Shown: positions 27,543 through 38,479 of the stretch, in pieces
How positions within the stretch are numbered: the first letter of the stretch is position 1
How the letters are laid out: each line of letters starts with the position of its first letter
Source of the DNA: Changpingibacter yushuensis
GTDB taxonomy: Bacteria; Actinomycetota; Actinomycetes; Actinomycetales; Actinomycetaceae
DNA length: 64,000 nt
Assembly: GCF_014041995.1 (NCBI RefSeq)
Contig: NZ_CP059492.1
Span: forward strand, 1,488,001 to 1,552,000
Direction of reading: 5' to 3'
The notes under the pieces: generated by a model
The model's database searches: none
What the model saw: only the letters and a program-made list of their open reading frames with translations
What the model was told of the DNA's origin: nothing
Made by a program: the position numbers and the translations under genes

Positions 27543-27777
27543 GATCGCCTCCTAGACTTAGTCACACCTGGCAAGAGAACCGAACTCTTTCCAGCTCGAT
27601 ACATTCTTAGCGCAGAATTTGCCACAATCTGGGGTTTTTCAAGCATTAATTACCAAGGACTACCCCTGTTTTGGCAAACCTGCAGGTCAGAGCGCTGAAT
27701 CGCCTACGAGTACGGCACAACTCACCAACAATGAACAGATGTGCACACAGATCGACTCCTGTGCACATCCACCCACA
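27543..27777. promoter_or_regulatory. pyrF-mihF intergenic region
   Basis: These 235 bp lie between the pyrF stop and mihF start and should hold the mihF promoter. A perfect 8-bp inverted repeat, ATGTGCAC (27739-27746) with GTGCACAT (27761-27768), sits near the pyrF end and may be a hairpin or operator. On the minus strand an AT-richer stretch near 27640-27600 is a likely promoter zone, but I cannot assign -35/-10 hexamers with confidence. No small gene is evident. Confidence 0.4.
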
Positions 27778-28620
27778 TCACCTGTGAGCAGCGGATACCA
27801 TCTCGATTGTCCTACTCAGTCCATCACGCAGTCCCTGCCCGGAAGGTCCCGCACCGAGTATCGAGCGTGAGGCAGAGGCCAGAACACGGTCTTGCGCCCC
27901 ACCAAAGACCTCCCGCAGTTCGCCGGCACCCGCTCCTTGCGCCCCAACTCCTGGAGCCAAGAACAGCCCTGGGAACTCACTCACGTCGATGCCCAAGCGA
28001 GTGGCTGCATCTCCAATAGTGGCTCCAACCACCAGACCAAACGGACCTACCCCTTGAGGTTCAACCGCGCGGTTCCATGCAGCCACGGCATTGACTACTC
28101 GGCCTGCCACGCTTGTGCCGTCTTGACTGACATGTTGAACCTCAGCACCTTCAGGATTGGACGTCAGCGCAAGCACAAACAAACCTTGACCGCCTGAAGC
28201 TGCGCGCTGCGCCGTCTTCTCCAGTGACCCTGGACCAAGGTATGGCGAGACCGTGAATGAATCTGAACGCAGAGTGCCAGAAAGATAGGCATCTGCGTAA
28301 CCATCCATCGTGGAACCAATATCGCCTCGTTTGACATCCAAGATCACCGGCACGCCAGCCTGCCTGCACTGTTCGAGGAGCTCCTCCAGTACCGCAATAC
28401 CGGCAGAACCATGCCGCTCAAAAAAGGCCGACTGAGGTTTGAAAGCCGCAACGCGATCCCACAACGCGTCTACCGTGCGCATGGAAAACTCACGCACACC
28501 GTGGGCGTCGTCGGAAAGCTCCCACTTTGCCAGAAGTCCAGCATGCGGGTCTATACCGGCACATACCGGACCCAAGGCTTCCATGCGTCGATGAAGGCGT
28601 ACTCCAAATCCGTCGCTCAT
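27778..28620 (-). CDS. pyrF: Orotidine 5'-phosphate decarboxylase, type 2
   Basis: Last step of UMP synthesis. The 280-residue length and sequence fit the longer type 2 family common in actinobacteria: [15 protein letters not shown] at the N terminus, [14 protein letters not shown], the catalytic Asp-Lys-x-x-Asp in [18 protein letters not shown], and [14 protein letters not shown]. The start overlaps the carB stop by four bases, closing the pyrR-pyrB-pyrC-carA-carB-pyrF operon. Confidence 0.94.
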   Translation of the reverse strand: MSDGFGVRLHRRMEALGPVCAGIDPHAGLLAKWELSDDAHGVREFSMRTVDALWDRVAAFKPQSAFFERHGSAGIAVLEELLEQCRQAGVPVILDVKRGDIGSTMDGYADAYLSGTLRSDSFTVSPYLGPGSLEKTAQRAASGGQGLFVLALTSNPEGAEVQHVSQDGTSVAGRVVNAVAAWNRAVEPQGVGPFGLVVGATIGDAATRLGIDVSEFPGLFLAPGVGAQGAGAGELREVFGGAQDRVLASASRSILGAGPSGQGLRDGLSRTIEMVSAAHR

Positions 28621-31600
28621 CGTGCAACCCGTGCCAACCGCATGGAATCGTGTTCTTGCAAACTCATGACAGAGAACTGCCCCTTCCGACGGGCCGCAAT
28701 CGCTTGGACGGCCGCTCCGAATTCCTCTACCGTTGTGACGATTGGTCTGTCGGCAGCAGTGGTTGCGGCGCGAATTGCGTAGCCGTCCTTACGTGCCTCA
28801 CGGGTTCCGGGGGTATTGAGAACCATATCGATGTGGCCGGCAGAAATGAGATCTACGATCGTCGGTTCACCCTGCGGCCCAGCGCCCTCGGAATCCTTGC
28901 GGACCACTGTAGTGGGCACACCGTAGCGCTTGAGTACACCCGCAGTACCCTGAGTGGCGAAGATCTGGAAACCGAGTTCGACCATCTGGAGAATCGGGAA
29001 GATGATCGAACCCTTGTCGCGGTCGGCTACCGAAACGAATACCACGCCCTCATCCGGAAGCCCACCGTAAGCAGCATCCTGCGATTTTGCGAAGGCAACG
29101 GGGAACGTATCTGCATACCCCATCACTTCACCAGTCGAGCGCATCTCAGGTCCAAGAATGGTGTCCACAATTCGCGATCCACGAGTCTGGAAACGTTTGA
29201 ACGGAAGCACAACTTCCTTGACCGCCACGGCTGAATCGAGATCGATCACGGTGGCATCTCTTTCCGGCAGGAGACCATCCTGACGTAGCTCGGCGATTGG
29301 GCGGCCCGTCATAACCCATGCGGCAGCCTGGGCAAGCTGAACACCTGTCGCTTTGGAGACAAATGGCACGGTTCGAGAAGCGCGCGGATTTGCCTCAATG
29401 ACATAGAGAATGTCATTCATCAAACCAAACTGGATATTGAGCAAACCGTGTACGCCCACGCCCTTGGCGATCGCTTCAGTGGCCGTGCGGATCTGCTCCA
29501 TAACGTTCTGCGAAAGAGTCAATGGCGGCAGTACACATGCCGAATCCCCCGAATGGATTCCACACTCTTCGATGTGTTCCATGACTCCACCAAGGAACAG
29601 CTCCTGGCCGTCATACAAAGCGTCCACATCGATCTCAATCGCATCATCGAGGAAACGATCTACCAGAAGTGGAGCTGAGCGGCGTGATGCATCTGTCCGA
29701 GATGTCTCATGGCGCGAAAGATAGTCGCGCAGCTGATGCTCCGAATAGACAATCTCCATGCCGCGCCCGCCTAACACGTATGAGGGGCGAACGAGGACTG
29801 GATAGCCGATTCGCGTTGCGATATCGATGGTCTGTTTGTCATTGGTGGCTGTGCCGTAAGCCGGAGCATGAAGACCTGCGTCGGAGAGAACCCCGCCAAA
29901 CAAAGCGCGATCTTCGGCCGCATCAATGGCATCCGGGCTGGTTCCAATAATGGGAACTCCCGCCGCCTCCAAGGACTTAGCAAGCGAAAGCGGCGTCTGC
30001 CCGCCCAGCTGCACAAACATTCCAGCAACAGGGCCGGCGGCCGCCTCAGCAAGATAGACCTCAAGCACGTCCTCAAGCGTCAATGGCTCAAAATACAGCC
30101 GGTTCGAGATGTCGTAATCAGTCGAAACCGTCTCCGGATTGCAGTTGATCATGACTGTCTCGTATTCGCTAGCCAAGGTTTGACTTGCATGCACGCACGA
30201 GTAATCAAACTCAATGCCCTGACCGATACGGTTGGGACCGGAGCCCAAAATGATGATCGCCGGGCGCTCACGCGGGGCGACTTCCGTTTCCTGATCATAG
30301 CTGGAGTAGTGATATGGCGTACGGGCCGCAAATTCAGCGGCGCACGTATCCACGGTCTTGAAGACGGGATGGAGCCCGTAAGCCCAACGGATCTGACGCA
30401 CGGCCTCTTCGCTAATCCCACGAATCTCCGCAATCTGGAGATCAGAGAAGCCGTGATGCTTGGCGTTCTCCATTACCTCAGGAGTGACCGCATCGCCTTC
30501 CGCAAGGGAATCAGCCACTTCATTAATCAGGCAGATCTGATCGAGGAACCACGGATCAATTTTCGTTGCCTCAAAGACCTCAGCGATACTGGCACCCCCG
30601 CGCAGCGCCTGCTGCACCTGAATCAACCGGCCCTCGGTAGGTGTTCGAGCCTTCTTCAGCAGTCCGTTCACCGCAGCTGCGTCAGGGACTTCGCCCTTCC
30701 AGTGGAACACCGAACCCATTTTGTCGATCGAACGCATTGCCTTCTGCAGCGCTTCGGTGAAGTTGCGGCCCAACGCCATCGCTTCACCAACGGATTTCAT
30801 GGTGGTGGTGAGCGTGGAATCGGCGTCGGGGAACTTCTCAAATGCGAACCGCGGAACCTTCACAACCACGTAATCGAGCGTCGGTTCGAAAGAAGCCGGA
30901 GTAGATGCGGTGATGTCGTTGGGAATCTCATCTAGTGTGTAGCCCACCGCGAGCCTGGCGGCGATCTTGGCGATCGGGAATCCCGTGGCCTTGGATGCGA
31001 GCGCAGAAGAGCGCGAAACACGTGGATTCATCTCGATGACGATCACGCGGCCACTGGCGGGATCTACAGCAAACTGTATGTTGCACCCACCGGTATCCAC
31101 TCCCACTTCGCGAATAATGGCAATGCCAATGTCGCGCAAGCGCTGGTATTCGCGGTCCGTCAGGGTCAGCGCCGGAGCACACGTAATGGAATCGCCCGTA
31201 TGCACGCCTACTGGATCAACGTTTTCAATGGAGCATACGACGACGACGTTGTCCGCTTGGTCGCGCATGATCTCCAGTTCATACTCCTTCCAGCCGATGA
31301 TCGACTCTTCGAGAAGCACTTCGGTCGTGGCTGAGTAGTGAAGGCCTTGGCCTGCGATACGCTCAAGGTCGGCCGCATCATAGGCAAAACCAGATCCGAG
31401 CCCACCCATGGTGAATGACGGACGCACAACCACGGGGTACCCGAGCTTTTCGGCGGCCGCAACACAATCAGCCATCGAGTGGCAGATGATTGAGCGTGCG
31501 GATTCGGCACCACACTTGGCAACCACCTCCTTGAAGGCCTCGCGGTCCTCCCCCTTGGTGATTGCCTCGGCGTTCGCGCCGATGAGCTCCACGCCGTACA

Positions 31601-31928
31601 TAGCCAGAATCCCGTTCTCAACAAGAGCCATGGCGGTGTTCAGAGCAGTCTGCCCACCGAGGGTTGGAAGAAGCGCATCGGGGCGTTCCTTGGCGATAAC
31701 CTGCTCAAGCACTTCAGGCGTGATGGGCTCCACGTATGTCGCATCCGCCAAAATCGGATCCGTCATAATGGTGGCCGGGTTGGAGTTGACCAGAATCACT
31801 CGGATGCCTTCCTCCTTGAGGATGCGACAAGCCTGAGTGCCTGAGTAATCGAACTCGCACGCCTGACCAATGACGATGGGGCCTGATCCGATAACGAGTA
31901 CGGAAGAAATATCGGTGCGACGTGGCAT
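28617..31928 (-). CDS. carB: Carbamoyl-phosphate synthase large subunit
   Basis: Makes carbamoyl phosphate for arginine and pyrimidines. The 1103-residue protein has two homologous ATP-grasp synthetase halves: the first from [20 protein letters not shown], the second from [20 protein letters not shown] (about 565), plus the C-terminal MGS-like regulatory domain (about 945-1080). Both halves keep ATP-grasp motifs such as [20 protein letters not shown] and [23 protein letters not shown] overlaps the carA stop by one base. Confidence 0.96.
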   Translation of the reverse strand: MPRRTDISSVLVIGSGPIVIGQACEFDYSGTQACRILKEEGIRVILVNSNPATIMTDPILADATYVEPITPEVLEQVIAKERPDALLPTLGGQTALNTAMALVENGILAMYGVELIGANAEAITKGEDREAFKEVVAKCGAESARSIICHSMADCVAAAEKLGYPVVVRPSFTMGGLGSGFAYDAADLERIAGQGLHYSATTEVLLEESIIGWKEYELEIMRDQADNVVVVCSIENVDPVGVHTGDSITCAPALTLTDREYQRLRDIGIAIIREVGVDTGGCNIQFAVDPASGRVIVIEMNPRVSRSSALASKATGFPIAKIAARLAVGYTLDEIPNDITASTPASFEPTLDYVVVKVPRFAFEKFPDADSTLTTTMKSVGEAMALGRNFTEALQKAMRSIDKMGSVFHWKGEVPDAAAVNGLLKKARTPTEGRLIQVQQALRGGASIAEVFEATKIDPWFLDQICLINEVADSLAEGDAVTPEVMENAKHHGFSDLQIAEIRGISEEAVRQIRWAYGLHPVFKTVDTCAAEFAARTPYHYSSYDQETEVAPRERPAIIILGSGPNRIGQGIEFDYSCVHASQTLASEYETVMINCNPETVSTDYDISNRLYFEPLTLEDVLEVYLAEAAAGPVAGMFVQLGGQTPLSLAKSLEAAGVPIIGTSPDAIDAAEDRALFGGVLSDAGLHAPAYGTATNDKQTIDIATRIGYPVLVRPSYVLGGRGMEIVYSEHQLRDYLSRHETSRTDASRRSAPLLVDRFLDDAIEIDVDALYDGQELFLGGVMEHIEECGIHSGDSACVLPPLTLSQNVMEQIRTATEAIAKGVGVHGLLNIQFGLMNDILYVIEANPRASRTVPFVSKATGVQLAQAAAWVMTGRPIAELRQDGLLPERDATVIDLDSAVAVKEVVLPFKRFQTRGSRIVDTILGPEMRSTGEVMGYADTFPVAFAKSQDAAYGGLPDEGVVFVSVADRDKGSIIFPILQMVELGFQIFATQGTAGVLKRYGVPTTVVRKDSEGAGPQGEPTIVDLISAGHIDMVLNTPGTREARKDGYAIRAATTAADRPIVTTVEEFGAAVQAIAARRKGQFSVMSLQEHDSMRLARVAR

Positions 31929-33148
31929 CAGATCTGGTCCTTTCCTTCGCTGGCTGCTGCGCCTGTGGCGGCATCCTCGCGATGGGCAGTCATCATGTCG
32001 ATGAAGCGGTCAAAGAGGTAAGAAGCATCGTGCGGCCCCGCGGCCGCTTCCGGATGGTACTGAACAGAGAACGCTGGAATGTCAAGGCAACGCAAGCCTT
32101 CGACGACGTCGTCGTTCAATCCGATGTGTGAGACTTCGACGCGGCCAAAATGACCGTCTTTGTAGGGAGAATTCGAGGGGCCATCTGTTGGGGCGTCCAC
32201 CGCAAATCCGTGGTTGTGCGCCGTGATCTCAACCTTGCCAGTGGAACGATCCAACACTGGCTGGTTCACTCCCCTGTGTCCATACTCCAGTTTGTACGTG
32301 CCGTAGCCAAGCGCGCGGCCCAGCAACTGATTACCGAAGCAGATTCCAAAGAACGGATATCCTGCTTCTAGGACCCCGCGCAGCAACTCGATCTGTGTGG
32401 TGGCGACCTCAGGGTCACCCGGGCCATTAGAGAAGAAGACGCCGTCTGGGTGCAGCTCCTCGATCTTGGCAAGCGTTGTTGAGGCTGGAACAACCACCAC
32501 GCGCGCACCTCGGGCAGCCAACTGTTGCGGTGTGCGTGCTTTGATACCAAGATCAACGGCAACCACTGTGGCCAGAGGTTCGTTTTCAGGCTCTACCACG
32601 TATGCTTCATCGGTCGAAACCTCCGCCGCGAGGTTTGCCCCAGCCATTAATGGTTGTTGGCGCACGATGCCGAGCAGAACTTCGATGGCGGCCGGGTTTC
32701 GCTCTGCAGCCCCAGAAGGGATGGCGGCGCCCGAGAAGATGCCGGCACGCATCACACCGCGCTCGCGGAGATGGCGTGTGAGAGCGCGAGTATCAATATC
32801 ACAGATGCCCACTACTCCTTGGGCTTCCAAAGAATCCTCCAGCTCACCTGTGGCGCGCCAGTTCGAAGATCGGCGAGCCGGATCGCGCAACACAACGCCA
32901 GCGGCCCAGTACTGCGTGGATTCGGGATCCTCGGAGTTGACGCCAGTGTTCCCGATGTGGGGAGCCGTCATGACGATAATCTGACGGTGGTACGAGGGAT
33001 CCGTGAAGGTCTCTTGATACCCCGTCATTCCGGTAGAGAAGACGATCTCGCCTAGGGTGCGGCCGCGTGCCGCGTATGCATGTCCAACGAATGTGGTTCC
33101 ATCTTCCAGCACTACAACTGCTGGATCCTTCTGATTTGGTGCCATCAC
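31928..33148 (-). CDS. carA: Carbamoyl-phosphate synthase small subunit
   Basis: Glutaminase subunit that feeds ammonia to CarB. The 406-residue protein has the N-terminal CarA domain ([18 protein letters not shown]) and a C-terminal class I glutamine amidotransferase with the catalytic nucleophile in [17 protein letters not shown] and the His-Glu pair in [15 protein letters not shown]. Either GTG 33148 (GTGA overlap with pyrC) or ATG 33145 could be used. It is coupled to pyrC and carB. Confidence 0.96.
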   Translation of the reverse strand: MMAPNQKDPAVVVLEDGTTFVGHAYAARGRTLGEIVFSTGMTGYQETFTDPSYHRQIIVMTAPHIGNTGVNSEDPESTQYWAAGVVLRDPARRSSNWRATGELEDSLEAQGVVGICDIDTRALTRHLRERGVMRAGIFSGAAIPSGAAERNPAAIEVLLGIVRQQPLMAGANLAAEVSTDEAYVVEPENEPLATVVAVDLGIKARTPQQLAARGARVVVVPASTTLAKIEELHPDGVFFSNGPGDPEVATTQIELLRGVLEAGYPFFGICFGNQLLGRALGYGTYKLEYGHRGVNQPVLDRSTGKVEITAHNHGFAVDAPTDGPSNSPYKDGHFGRVEVSHIGLNDDVVEGLRCLDIPAFSVQYHPEAAAGPHDASYLFDRFIDMMTAHREDAATGAAASEGKDQI

Positions 33149-34473
33149 TTGGTCACTCCCATTCGTTCTTCAGCGATTTCGGTTTGAGTGCGCAGCGTCC
33201 CCTGCCACAAGGTGGGCACACCACGATAGAACGTGTACTCCACTCGGCCGGGAAGTTCGCGGCCTTCCCACGGAGTGTTTGCGGACTTTGAATGTTCGTC
33301 GCGGCCCAGTACGGTACGCCGAGCTGTGGGGTCCACTAGGCAGAGGTTTGCCGGTTCGCCCGGCTCGATCGGGCGGCCTTGGCCCTCGTTCTGGCAGAGC
33401 TTAGCTGGTTCGAAACTCATGAGGCGGGCTACATCGGCCCACGAGACGAGCCCGGGCTGGACGAGAGTTTCTTGAATAACGGAAAGCGCCGTCTCCAGAC
33501 CGATCATTCCGTTGGCGGCAGCAGCCCACTCACAGTCCTTATCCTCTTCAGGATGTGGAGCGTGGTCTGTCCCAATGACATCGATAGTCCCATCCACCAC
33601 GCCTTCACGCAGTGCTGCGATGTCCTCGCGCGTGCGCAGTGGTGGGTTCACTTTGAAGCGCGGGTCATAGGAACGGGCTTCCGAATGATCGAGGGACAGA
33701 TGGTGTGGGGTCGCTTCAGCTGTGACAGGCATTCCTTGGGCCTTCGCCCATCGCACAAGTCCCACCGAACCTGCGGTCGAGAGATGAAGAATGTGGACTC
33801 GGCTTCCCACGTGTTGCGCCAACAGAATATCGCGCGCCACAATTGCTTCCTCTGCCACAGCGGGCCAACCGGCCAGCCCGAGTTCGGCCGAAACATCGCC
33901 CTCGTGCATTTGAGAGCCGGCCGTGAGACGCGGATCCTGGGCATGTTGAGCGACGACGCCGTCGAACGCCTTGACGTACTCGAGTGCCCGGCGCATGAGC
34001 ACGGGATCTGAAACGCACATCCCGTCGTCGGAGAAGTAGCGCACCCGAGCCTCGGATTCGGCCATCGCGCCGAGTTCGGCCAAATGCTCGCCCGCCAGCG
34101 CGCTCGATACCGCGCCAACCGGGCGCACATCCACGTAGCCCGCTTCCTTACCGAGGTTGAGCACCTGCTCCACGACCCCCGCATTGTCTTGGCACGGCTT
34201 GGTGTTCGCCATTGCGTTGACGCAGGTGTAGCCTCCCGCAGCAGCGGCCTGTGAGCCGGTGAGTACCGTTTCTGAATCCTCCCGGCCAGGCTCACGCAGA
34301 TGAGTATGCGGATCAACAAGTCCCGGAAGAGCGATGAGGCCAGCGGCATCCACCACAGTTGCGAGCGGAGCAGAGACTGCCGTGCCAACCGCAACTACGA
34401 CGCCGTCGCGCACGTGGATATCCACGATCCGCTCGCCTAGGAGATTAGCGTTCTGAATTATGTACTCGCTCAT
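33145..34473 (-). CDS. pyrC: Dihydroorotase
   Basis: Third step of UMP synthesis, cyclising carbamoyl aspartate. The 442-residue class I amidohydrolase has the first metal motif [26 protein letters not shown] for the next metal histidines, [12 protein letters not shown], and [14 protein letters not shown] for the catalytic Asp. The start overlaps the pyrB stop by four bases and the stop overlaps carA. Confidence 0.95.
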   Translation of the reverse strand: MSEYIIQNANLLGERIVDIHVRDGVVVAVGTAVSAPLATVVDAAGLIALPGLVDPHTHLREPGREDSETVLTGSQAAAAGGYTCVNAMANTKPCQDNAGVVEQVLNLGKEAGYVDVRPVGAVSSALAGEHLAELGAMAESEARVRYFSDDGMCVSDPVLMRRALEYVKAFDGVVAQHAQDPRLTAGSQMHEGDVSAELGLAGWPAVAEEAIVARDILLAQHVGSRVHILHLSTAGSVGLVRWAKAQGMPVTAEATPHHLSLDHSEARSYDPRFKVNPPLRTREDIAALREGVVDGTIDVIGTDHAPHPEEDKDCEWAAAANGMIGLETALSVIQETLVQPGLVSWADVARLMSFEPAKLCQNEGQGRPIEPGEPANLCLVDPTARRTVLGRDEHSKSANTPWEGRELPGRVEYTFYRGVPTLWQGTLRTQTEIAEERMGVTK

Positions 34474-35444
34474 TTTTGGATCTCCTCACCGTGCGCAAGC
34501 AGAAGATAGAGCGCAGCCATGCGCACGGAAACTCCGTTGGCAACCTGCTCGATGATGACTGAATGGTGGGAATCCGCAGCTTCCGCAGTGATCTCAAGTC
34601 CGCGGTTCATAGGACCGGGATGCATAACAATGGCATTGTCACTCAGGCGTGAGAGCCGAACCGCGTTCAATCCAAATGCGCGGTGGTATTCGAGTGGAGA
34701 GGGGAAGAATCCACCACCTGCATGACTCATACGCTCACGCTGAATCCTCAACATCATGACGGCATCGGGTTGATCTTCCAACGCTTGGTCCAAGTTGTAT
34801 GAGACCGAGCAGGGCCATTCCTCCATTCCAATGGGAAGGAGTGTAGGCGGGCCAACCAACGTGACGTCAGCACCCAAGGTTGTCAACAACTGAACATTGG
34901 AACGTGCCACGCGGGAATGGAGAATGTCACCAACAATAACCACGCGCGCGCCCGCCAAATCGGAGCCTTCAGGTGCTGGGACATTTGCGCCGTTGTGGAA
35001 GTGCCTGCGCAGTGTAAACGCATCGAGAAGCGCTTGAGTGGGATGCTGGTGAGTGCCATCCCCCGCATTGAGGATTGGAACATCAACCCACCCTGTCGAT
35101 GCGAGCCGTGCTGGAGCACCTGATGCATTATGGCGCACAATGAGCGCCTCTGCCCCCATTGCCACGATTGTTTGGGCGGTATCCTTCAGGGATTCCCCCT
35201 TCGATACCGAGGATCCCTTGGCAGAGAAGGAAATGACGTCCATCGACAAGCGCTTGGCAGCCGTTTCGAAAGACAACCGAGTGCGGGTGGAGTCCTCAAA
35301 GAACAGTGTGGCAGCAGTGCGGCCGCGCAACACGGGAAGCTTCTTGATGGTGCGGAGCTGTGAAGCTGCCATCGCTTCCGCCGTGTCAAGGATAAGGATG
35401 GCCTCTTCACGAGCCATATCTTGGGTGGAAAGGAGATGCTTCAT
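34470..35444 (-). CDS. pyrB: Aspartate carbamoyltransferase catalytic subunit
   Basis: Joins carbamoyl phosphate and aspartate. The 324-residue protein has the carbamoyl-phosphate motif [19 protein letters not shown] near residue 55, the second phosphate loop [14 protein letters not shown], and the aspartate-binding region [12 protein letters not shown] place the start at [10 protein letters not shown] (35444); its ribosome site GAGGAGG is inside the end of pyrR, so translation of the two is coupled. No regulatory subunit pyrI is present. Confidence 0.95.
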   Translation of the reverse strand: MKHLLSTQDMAREEAILILDTAEAMAASQLRTIKKLPVLRGRTAATLFFEDSTRTRLSFETAAKRLSMDVISFSAKGSSVSKGESLKDTAQTIVAMGAEALIVRHNASGAPARLASTGWVDVPILNAGDGTHQHPTQALLDAFTLRRHFHNGANVPAPEGSDLAGARVVIVGDILHSRVARSNVQLLTTLGADVTLVGPPTLLPIGMEEWPCSVSYNLDQALEDQPDAVMMLRIQRERMSHAGGGFFPSPLEYHRAFGLNAVRLSRLSDNAIVMHPGPMNRGLEITAEAADSHHSVIIEQVANGVSVRMAALYLLLAHGEEIQK

Positions 35445-35445
35445 A

Positions 35446-35994
35446 TCAGGCCTCCTCAATCCGAACAGCATCAGCGCCATCGGATTCCTGAAGGTTCACC
35501 CATACCCGTTCACTACGTGAAGTCGGCAGGTTCTTCCCCACATAATCAGCGCGAATAGGTAGCTCCCGATGGCCACGATCCACCAGCACCGCGAGTTGAA
35601 CGGCGCGCGGGCGGCCGATGTCTGAGATAGCCTCAAGCGCGGAACGAATGGTGCGACCCGAGTAGAGGACGTCGTCGACCAGAACGACAACCTTATCGTT
35701 GATCCCGCCCTCCGGAATCGATGTGGGACGCGGAGCTCGAGTGGGTTGGGCCGCCAGATCGTCGCGGTACATCGTTATGTCCAGAATTCCCAGCGGAACT
35801 GCGGGGCAGTTTCCAGCTTCCGCAAGCATGGACTGGAGTCGTTTCGCGAGCGGCACTCCACGAGTGGGAATGCCGAGCAGAACGATATCTTCTGGTCCCT
35901 TGTTGCGCTCGAGTATTTCGTGGGCAATCCGGCGCAGCGACCGCGAAATGTCATCTGCTTCCATCACTGAACGAGAGCGATTTGCCTCTAACAC
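35446..35994 (-). CDS. pyrR: PyrR bifunctional pyrimidine operon regulator / uracil phosphoribosyltransferase
   Basis: UMP-dependent RNA-binding regulator of pyr genes with weak UPRTase activity. The 182-residue PRTase fold shows the PRPP loop [20 protein letters not shown] near residue 101 and the N-terminal EILERN...[16 protein letters not shown]. It starts with GTG at 35994, with AAAGGAG five nt upstream. Immediately before that ribosome site is a predicted PyrR-binding RNA loop, so PyrR probably represses translation of its own operon as described for mycobacteria. Confidence 0.95.
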   Translation of the reverse strand: MLEANRSRSVMEADDISRSLRRIAHEILERNKGPEDIVLLGIPTRGVPLAKRLQSMLAEAGNCPAVPLGILDITMYRDDLAAQPTRAPRPTSIPEGGINDKVVVLVDDVLYSGRTIRSALEAISDIGRPRAVQLAVLVDRGHRELPIRADYVGKNLPTSRSERVWVNLQESDGADAVRIEEA

Positions 35995-36006
35995 CTAATC
36001 TCCTTT

Positions 36007-36025
36007 CCCGCCTCTCAGGACGGGG
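36007..36025 (-). promoter_or_regulatory. PyrR-binding RNA loop before pyrR
   Basis: The minus-strand RNA has CCCG (36024-36021), the loop UCCUGAGAGG (36020-36011), then CGGG (36010-36007). The loop matches the PyrR-binding consensus UCCNGNGAGGY exactly and closes with a four-pair stem. The pyrR Shine-Dalgarno AAAGGAG (36006-36000) follows directly, so bound PyrR would occlude ribosomes. This layout fits translational repression rather than transcription attenuation. Confidence 0.85.
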
Positions 36026-36034
36026 TTTAAAGGA

Positions 36035-36052
36035 CGAAGCCATAAGGCTTCG
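36035..36052 (-). terminator. Short hairpin in the pyrR leader
   Basis: CGAAGCC (36035-36041) and GGCTTCG (36046-36052) form a 7-bp stem with an ATAA loop on the plus strand (TTAT in RNA sense); the minus strand continues TCCTTTAAA. It could be a weak terminator or attenuator in the leader of the pyr operon, upstream of the PyrR loop. Confidence 0.45.
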
Positions 36053-36071
36053 ATCTATTCACTTGTCTGCA

Positions 36072-36106
36072 GAAGTGGGAGCTCGGAATGCTCCGGCTCC
36101 CACTTC
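36072..36106 (-). terminator. Hairpin after nusB
   Basis: GAAGTGGGAGC (36072-36082) pairs with GCTCCCACTTC (36096-36106), 11 bp, with a further CGGA/TCCG inner stem after one mismatch. It begins 6 nt after the nusB stop on the minus strand. It lacks a U tract. It probably ends or reduces transcription from efp-nusB into the pyr operon. Confidence 0.65.
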
Positions 36107-36112
36107 ATCAGT

Positions 36113-36625
36113 TTAGCTGTCTGCTCCAGCAACGTCCGGATCCGGCTCAGCGGTGGACACCTCAGGAAGCTCCTCTTGGGTAGCCTTACCTGTTTCTGTC
36201 ATTCGGATGTCCGCGACTCGATTGAGCACACCCATCACAAATCCAACCGAGCGATCTGTTGAAAGCTCGCGGGCCAGATCTGCCCATTCAGAAACAACCA
36301 AAGCGCGTCCGGTACCGATGAACATCATCTCCGCAGCTGCCAGACGAAGGATAGAGCGGTCCACCACATTCATGCGTGATAGGGCCCAATCCTCACTGGC
36401 CGCTTCGATCAATGTGTCCACGTTATCCAGATTGCTGGCGTACGCCTCAACCAGTTCCGTGCCGAACTCTCGAATCGGAACCTGCGCCGTAGAGACGACT
36501 CTGCGATCGGCTAGTAGGCGCAGAAGGCCATCCTCGTACAGGTAGCCCTTCTCATCGGCCTCAAACACCACGTCAAGAGCGCGGTGACGCTCAACGGAGC
36601 GTGAAGTTCTCTTCTTTTTCGCCAT
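36113..36625 (-). CDS. nusB: Transcription antitermination factor NusB
   Basis: Binds boxA RNA with S10 and NusG to prevent premature termination on rRNA operons. The 170-residue all-helical protein has the N-terminal RSVERHRALDVVFEADEKG with basic RNA-binding residues, then DNVDTLIEAASEDWALSRMNVVDRSILRLAAAEM, and the conserved SEWADLARELSTDRSVGFVMGVLNRV helix pair. An acidic tail (about 150-170) follows. The ATG shares one base with the efp stop. Confidence 0.93.
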   Translation of the reverse strand: MAKKKRTSRSVERHRALDVVFEADEKGYLYEDGLLRLLADRRVVSTAQVPIREFGTELVEAYASNLDNVDTLIEAASEDWALSRMNVVDRSILRLAAAEMMFIGTGRALVVSEWADLARELSTDRSVGFVMGVLNRVADIRMTETGKATQEELPEVSTAEPDPDVAGADS

Positions 36626-37188
36626 CAGTCGGTTACGCGTGAGACGTAGTCGCCAGTGCGGGTGTCAACCTTGACTTTGTCTCCTTGGTTGAGGAATAGC
36701 GGGACCTGAATCTCGTAACCCGTCTGAACAGTTGCGGGCTTGGTGCCTGCGTTCGAGCGATCACCCTGGAGGCCAGGTTCTGTGTACGTAATCTCGAGCA
36801 CTACGGAAGCCGGAAGCTCAACGAAGAGCACTGTGCCCTCGTTCGACGCAATGATGACCTCTTGGTTCTCAAGAAGGAAGTTGGCGGCATCTCCAACGGT
36901 CTCGGGGCTGACAAGCACCTGCTCGTAGGTCTCCAGATCCATGAAAATGAAATCGGAGCCATCGTTGTAGAGGTACTGCATGTCACGGCGATCCACCGTA
37001 GCAGTCTCAACCTTGACGCCAGCATTAAGGGTGCGGTCGATAATCTTGCCGGAAAGCACGTTCTTCATCTTGGTGCGTACAAAGGCCGGTCCCTTACCAG
37101 GCTTGACGTGCTGGAATTCGACGATGCTCCAGAGCTGGTTATCGATCCGTAGGACCATGCCATTCTTCAGATCATTTGTGGTTGCCAC
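36625..37188 (-). CDS. efp: Translation elongation factor P
   Basis: Relieves ribosome stalling at polyproline stretches. The 187-residue, three-domain protein shows the KOW-like N-terminal domain ending in [16 protein letters not shown], with the loop lysine in this stretch, and the signature [21 protein letters not shown] near residue 140. The 173 nt upstream (37189-37361), between it and the shikimate kinase-like gene, contain no gene and probably hold its promoter. Confidence 0.95.
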   Translation of the reverse strand: MATTNDLKNGMVLRIDNQLWSIVEFQHVKPGKGPAFVRTKMKNVLSGKIIDRTLNAGVKVETATVDRRDMQYLYNDGSDFIFMDLETYEQVLVSPETVGDAANFLLENQEVIIASNEGTVLFVELPASVVLEITYTEPGLQGDRSNAGTKPATVQTGYEIQVPLFLNQGDKVKVDTRTGDYVSRVTD

Positions 37189-37361
37189 GCGGGTTCCGTT
37201 CTGTATCGAATGACGCCGCTACGGCGCCACAATTCGGGCCGCGCACGGGTACCACCTCAACCATCATCATGGGACGAAGCTACCTACGCGGTCTCTTGCC
37301 GTCCTAAAGAATACCGCGATTTCACAGCTCGCGGGCACTCCATCGTCCGTGAGACACGTCG

Positions 37362-37913
37362 CTACTGGGCCGTCACAACCGCTGTGACGCGCGAAACGAC
37401 TGCCTCAAGGTCCAATCCAGAGGTGTCAATTGAGGTAGTTGAAGCGCTCAGGTACACAGGTTCACGAGCTGCCAGTTGGTTGTAGAAGATCTTTCGGGGT
37501 GAGGCAACTGCGGCCATGCGCGGGCCGCCAAGGCCAGTGCGCTTAACCAAAGTAGTCAAGTCTCCCGTCAACCACACTACTAAAGCGCCTGCCTGTGCGA
37601 GTTCTGCTAGTGCTTCGCGCACGGGGAGAAAACAGCCATCACTCAAGGAGTTTCCAAGGCATCCCGATCCGAGCGCCAGAATTCGCTCACTGCTTGCGGT
37701 CACATCTCGAAGAAGTGCCAAGGACACCTCGCGTTCAAGCTCGCGGAGGGTGTCTTCGCCCTTATCCAATGAGATGTCTGAAGGCGTTGTTGCAGCGATC
37801 TGTTCGATGACCTCGTCTGTGATTGCACACGGAATACCTAAGTCATGCGAAAGGGCGGCGGCGACTTCCGGCACGCAGGCTCCCGCGGGGCCGATGAGCA
37901 CGATGAGACTCAC
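37362..37913 (-). CDS. Degenerate shikimate kinase-like protein (P-loop lost)
   Basis: A 183-residue relative of AroK that lacks the catalytic P-loop: the expected GxxGxGKS/T reads GPAGACVPE, without lysine. Other AroK landmarks survive in order: TDEVIEQIA (for DxELIExxxG), LRELEREV (for FRxxExxV), ALGSGCLGN (for LGGGxxxx), and LGGPRMAAVASPRKIFYNQLAAREPVYLSAS (RP...R...Y...A). It is therefore probably not a kinase, although the frame is intact. Its start overlaps aroK by four bases (GTGA). It lies where actinobacterial clusters usually have aroB, which is absent. A nucleotide-free scaffold, a regulator of AroK or a decaying duplicate are all possible. Confidence 0.75.
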   Translation of the reverse strand: MSLIVLIGPAGACVPEVAAALSHDLGIPCAITDEVIEQIAATTPSDISLDKGEDTLRELEREVSLALLRDVTASSERILALGSGCLGNSLSDGCFLPVREALAELAQAGALVVWLTGDLTTLVKRTGLGGPRMAAVASPRKIFYNQLAAREPVYLSASTTSIDTSGLDLEAVVSRVTAVVTAQ

Positions 37914-38479
37914 AACGTCTCTCCCTTCGCATGCGATGTGTGTTTCTTCTTCCCCGTGGCCGCCACGACCTCAGGATGCCCCATGAGGTCGAGAACTCGC
38001 CGGACCACGCCCACGACCGGTCCAGAGTCTGACGCAACGGTGTGCGTGGCGACTTGGCGATACAGAGATCCTCGTGCAGCATGAAGTTCGGCGACTTGCC
38101 GCACCGGATCGTGTTGCACCAACGGACGCACTGTGGAGGAGTGAACTAGACGGCGCACCAGTTCCTCTTCGCGAACATCAATAAGGAATACAGGGTGGCC
38201 GAGCAGTACACCGCGGGTAGATTCCGTGAGTATCGCGCCGCCTCCAAGCGAAAGCACGCCGTCGAAGTCTTCGAGTGCCGTGGCGATAACCTCGGCTTCA
38301 ATCTTGCGGAATCCTCGTTCACCCGAGTCGGCGAAAATCTCTGGCACTGTGCGCCCAGCAGTTCGCTCGATGAGCTCATCGCTGTCAGCAAACTCCACTC
38401 CAAGTGACTGCGCCACAAGCCGACCAACGGTGGTCTTCCCCGAACCCGGCATACCCACAAAGACCGCTTTGACGCTCAT
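37910..38479 (-). CDS. aroK: Shikimate kinase
   Basis: Phosphorylates shikimate at the 3-OH. The 189-residue protein keeps every expected motif: P-loop [14 protein letters not shown] near residue 9, shikimate-binding [29 protein letters not shown], and [27 protein letters not shown] with the lid arginines. The C-terminal extension (about 170-189) is basic. The start overlaps aroC by four bases and the stop overlaps the degenerate AroK-like gene. Confidence 0.93.
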   Translation of the reverse strand: MSVKAVFVGMPGSGKTTVGRLVAQSLGVEFADSDELIERTAGRTVPEIFADSGERGFRKIEAEVIATALEDFDGVLSLGGGAILTESTRGVLLGHPVFLIDVREEELVRRLVHSSTVRPLVQHDPVRQVAELHAARGSLYRQVATHTVASDSGPVVGVVRRVLDLMGHPEVVAATGKKKHTSHAKGETL

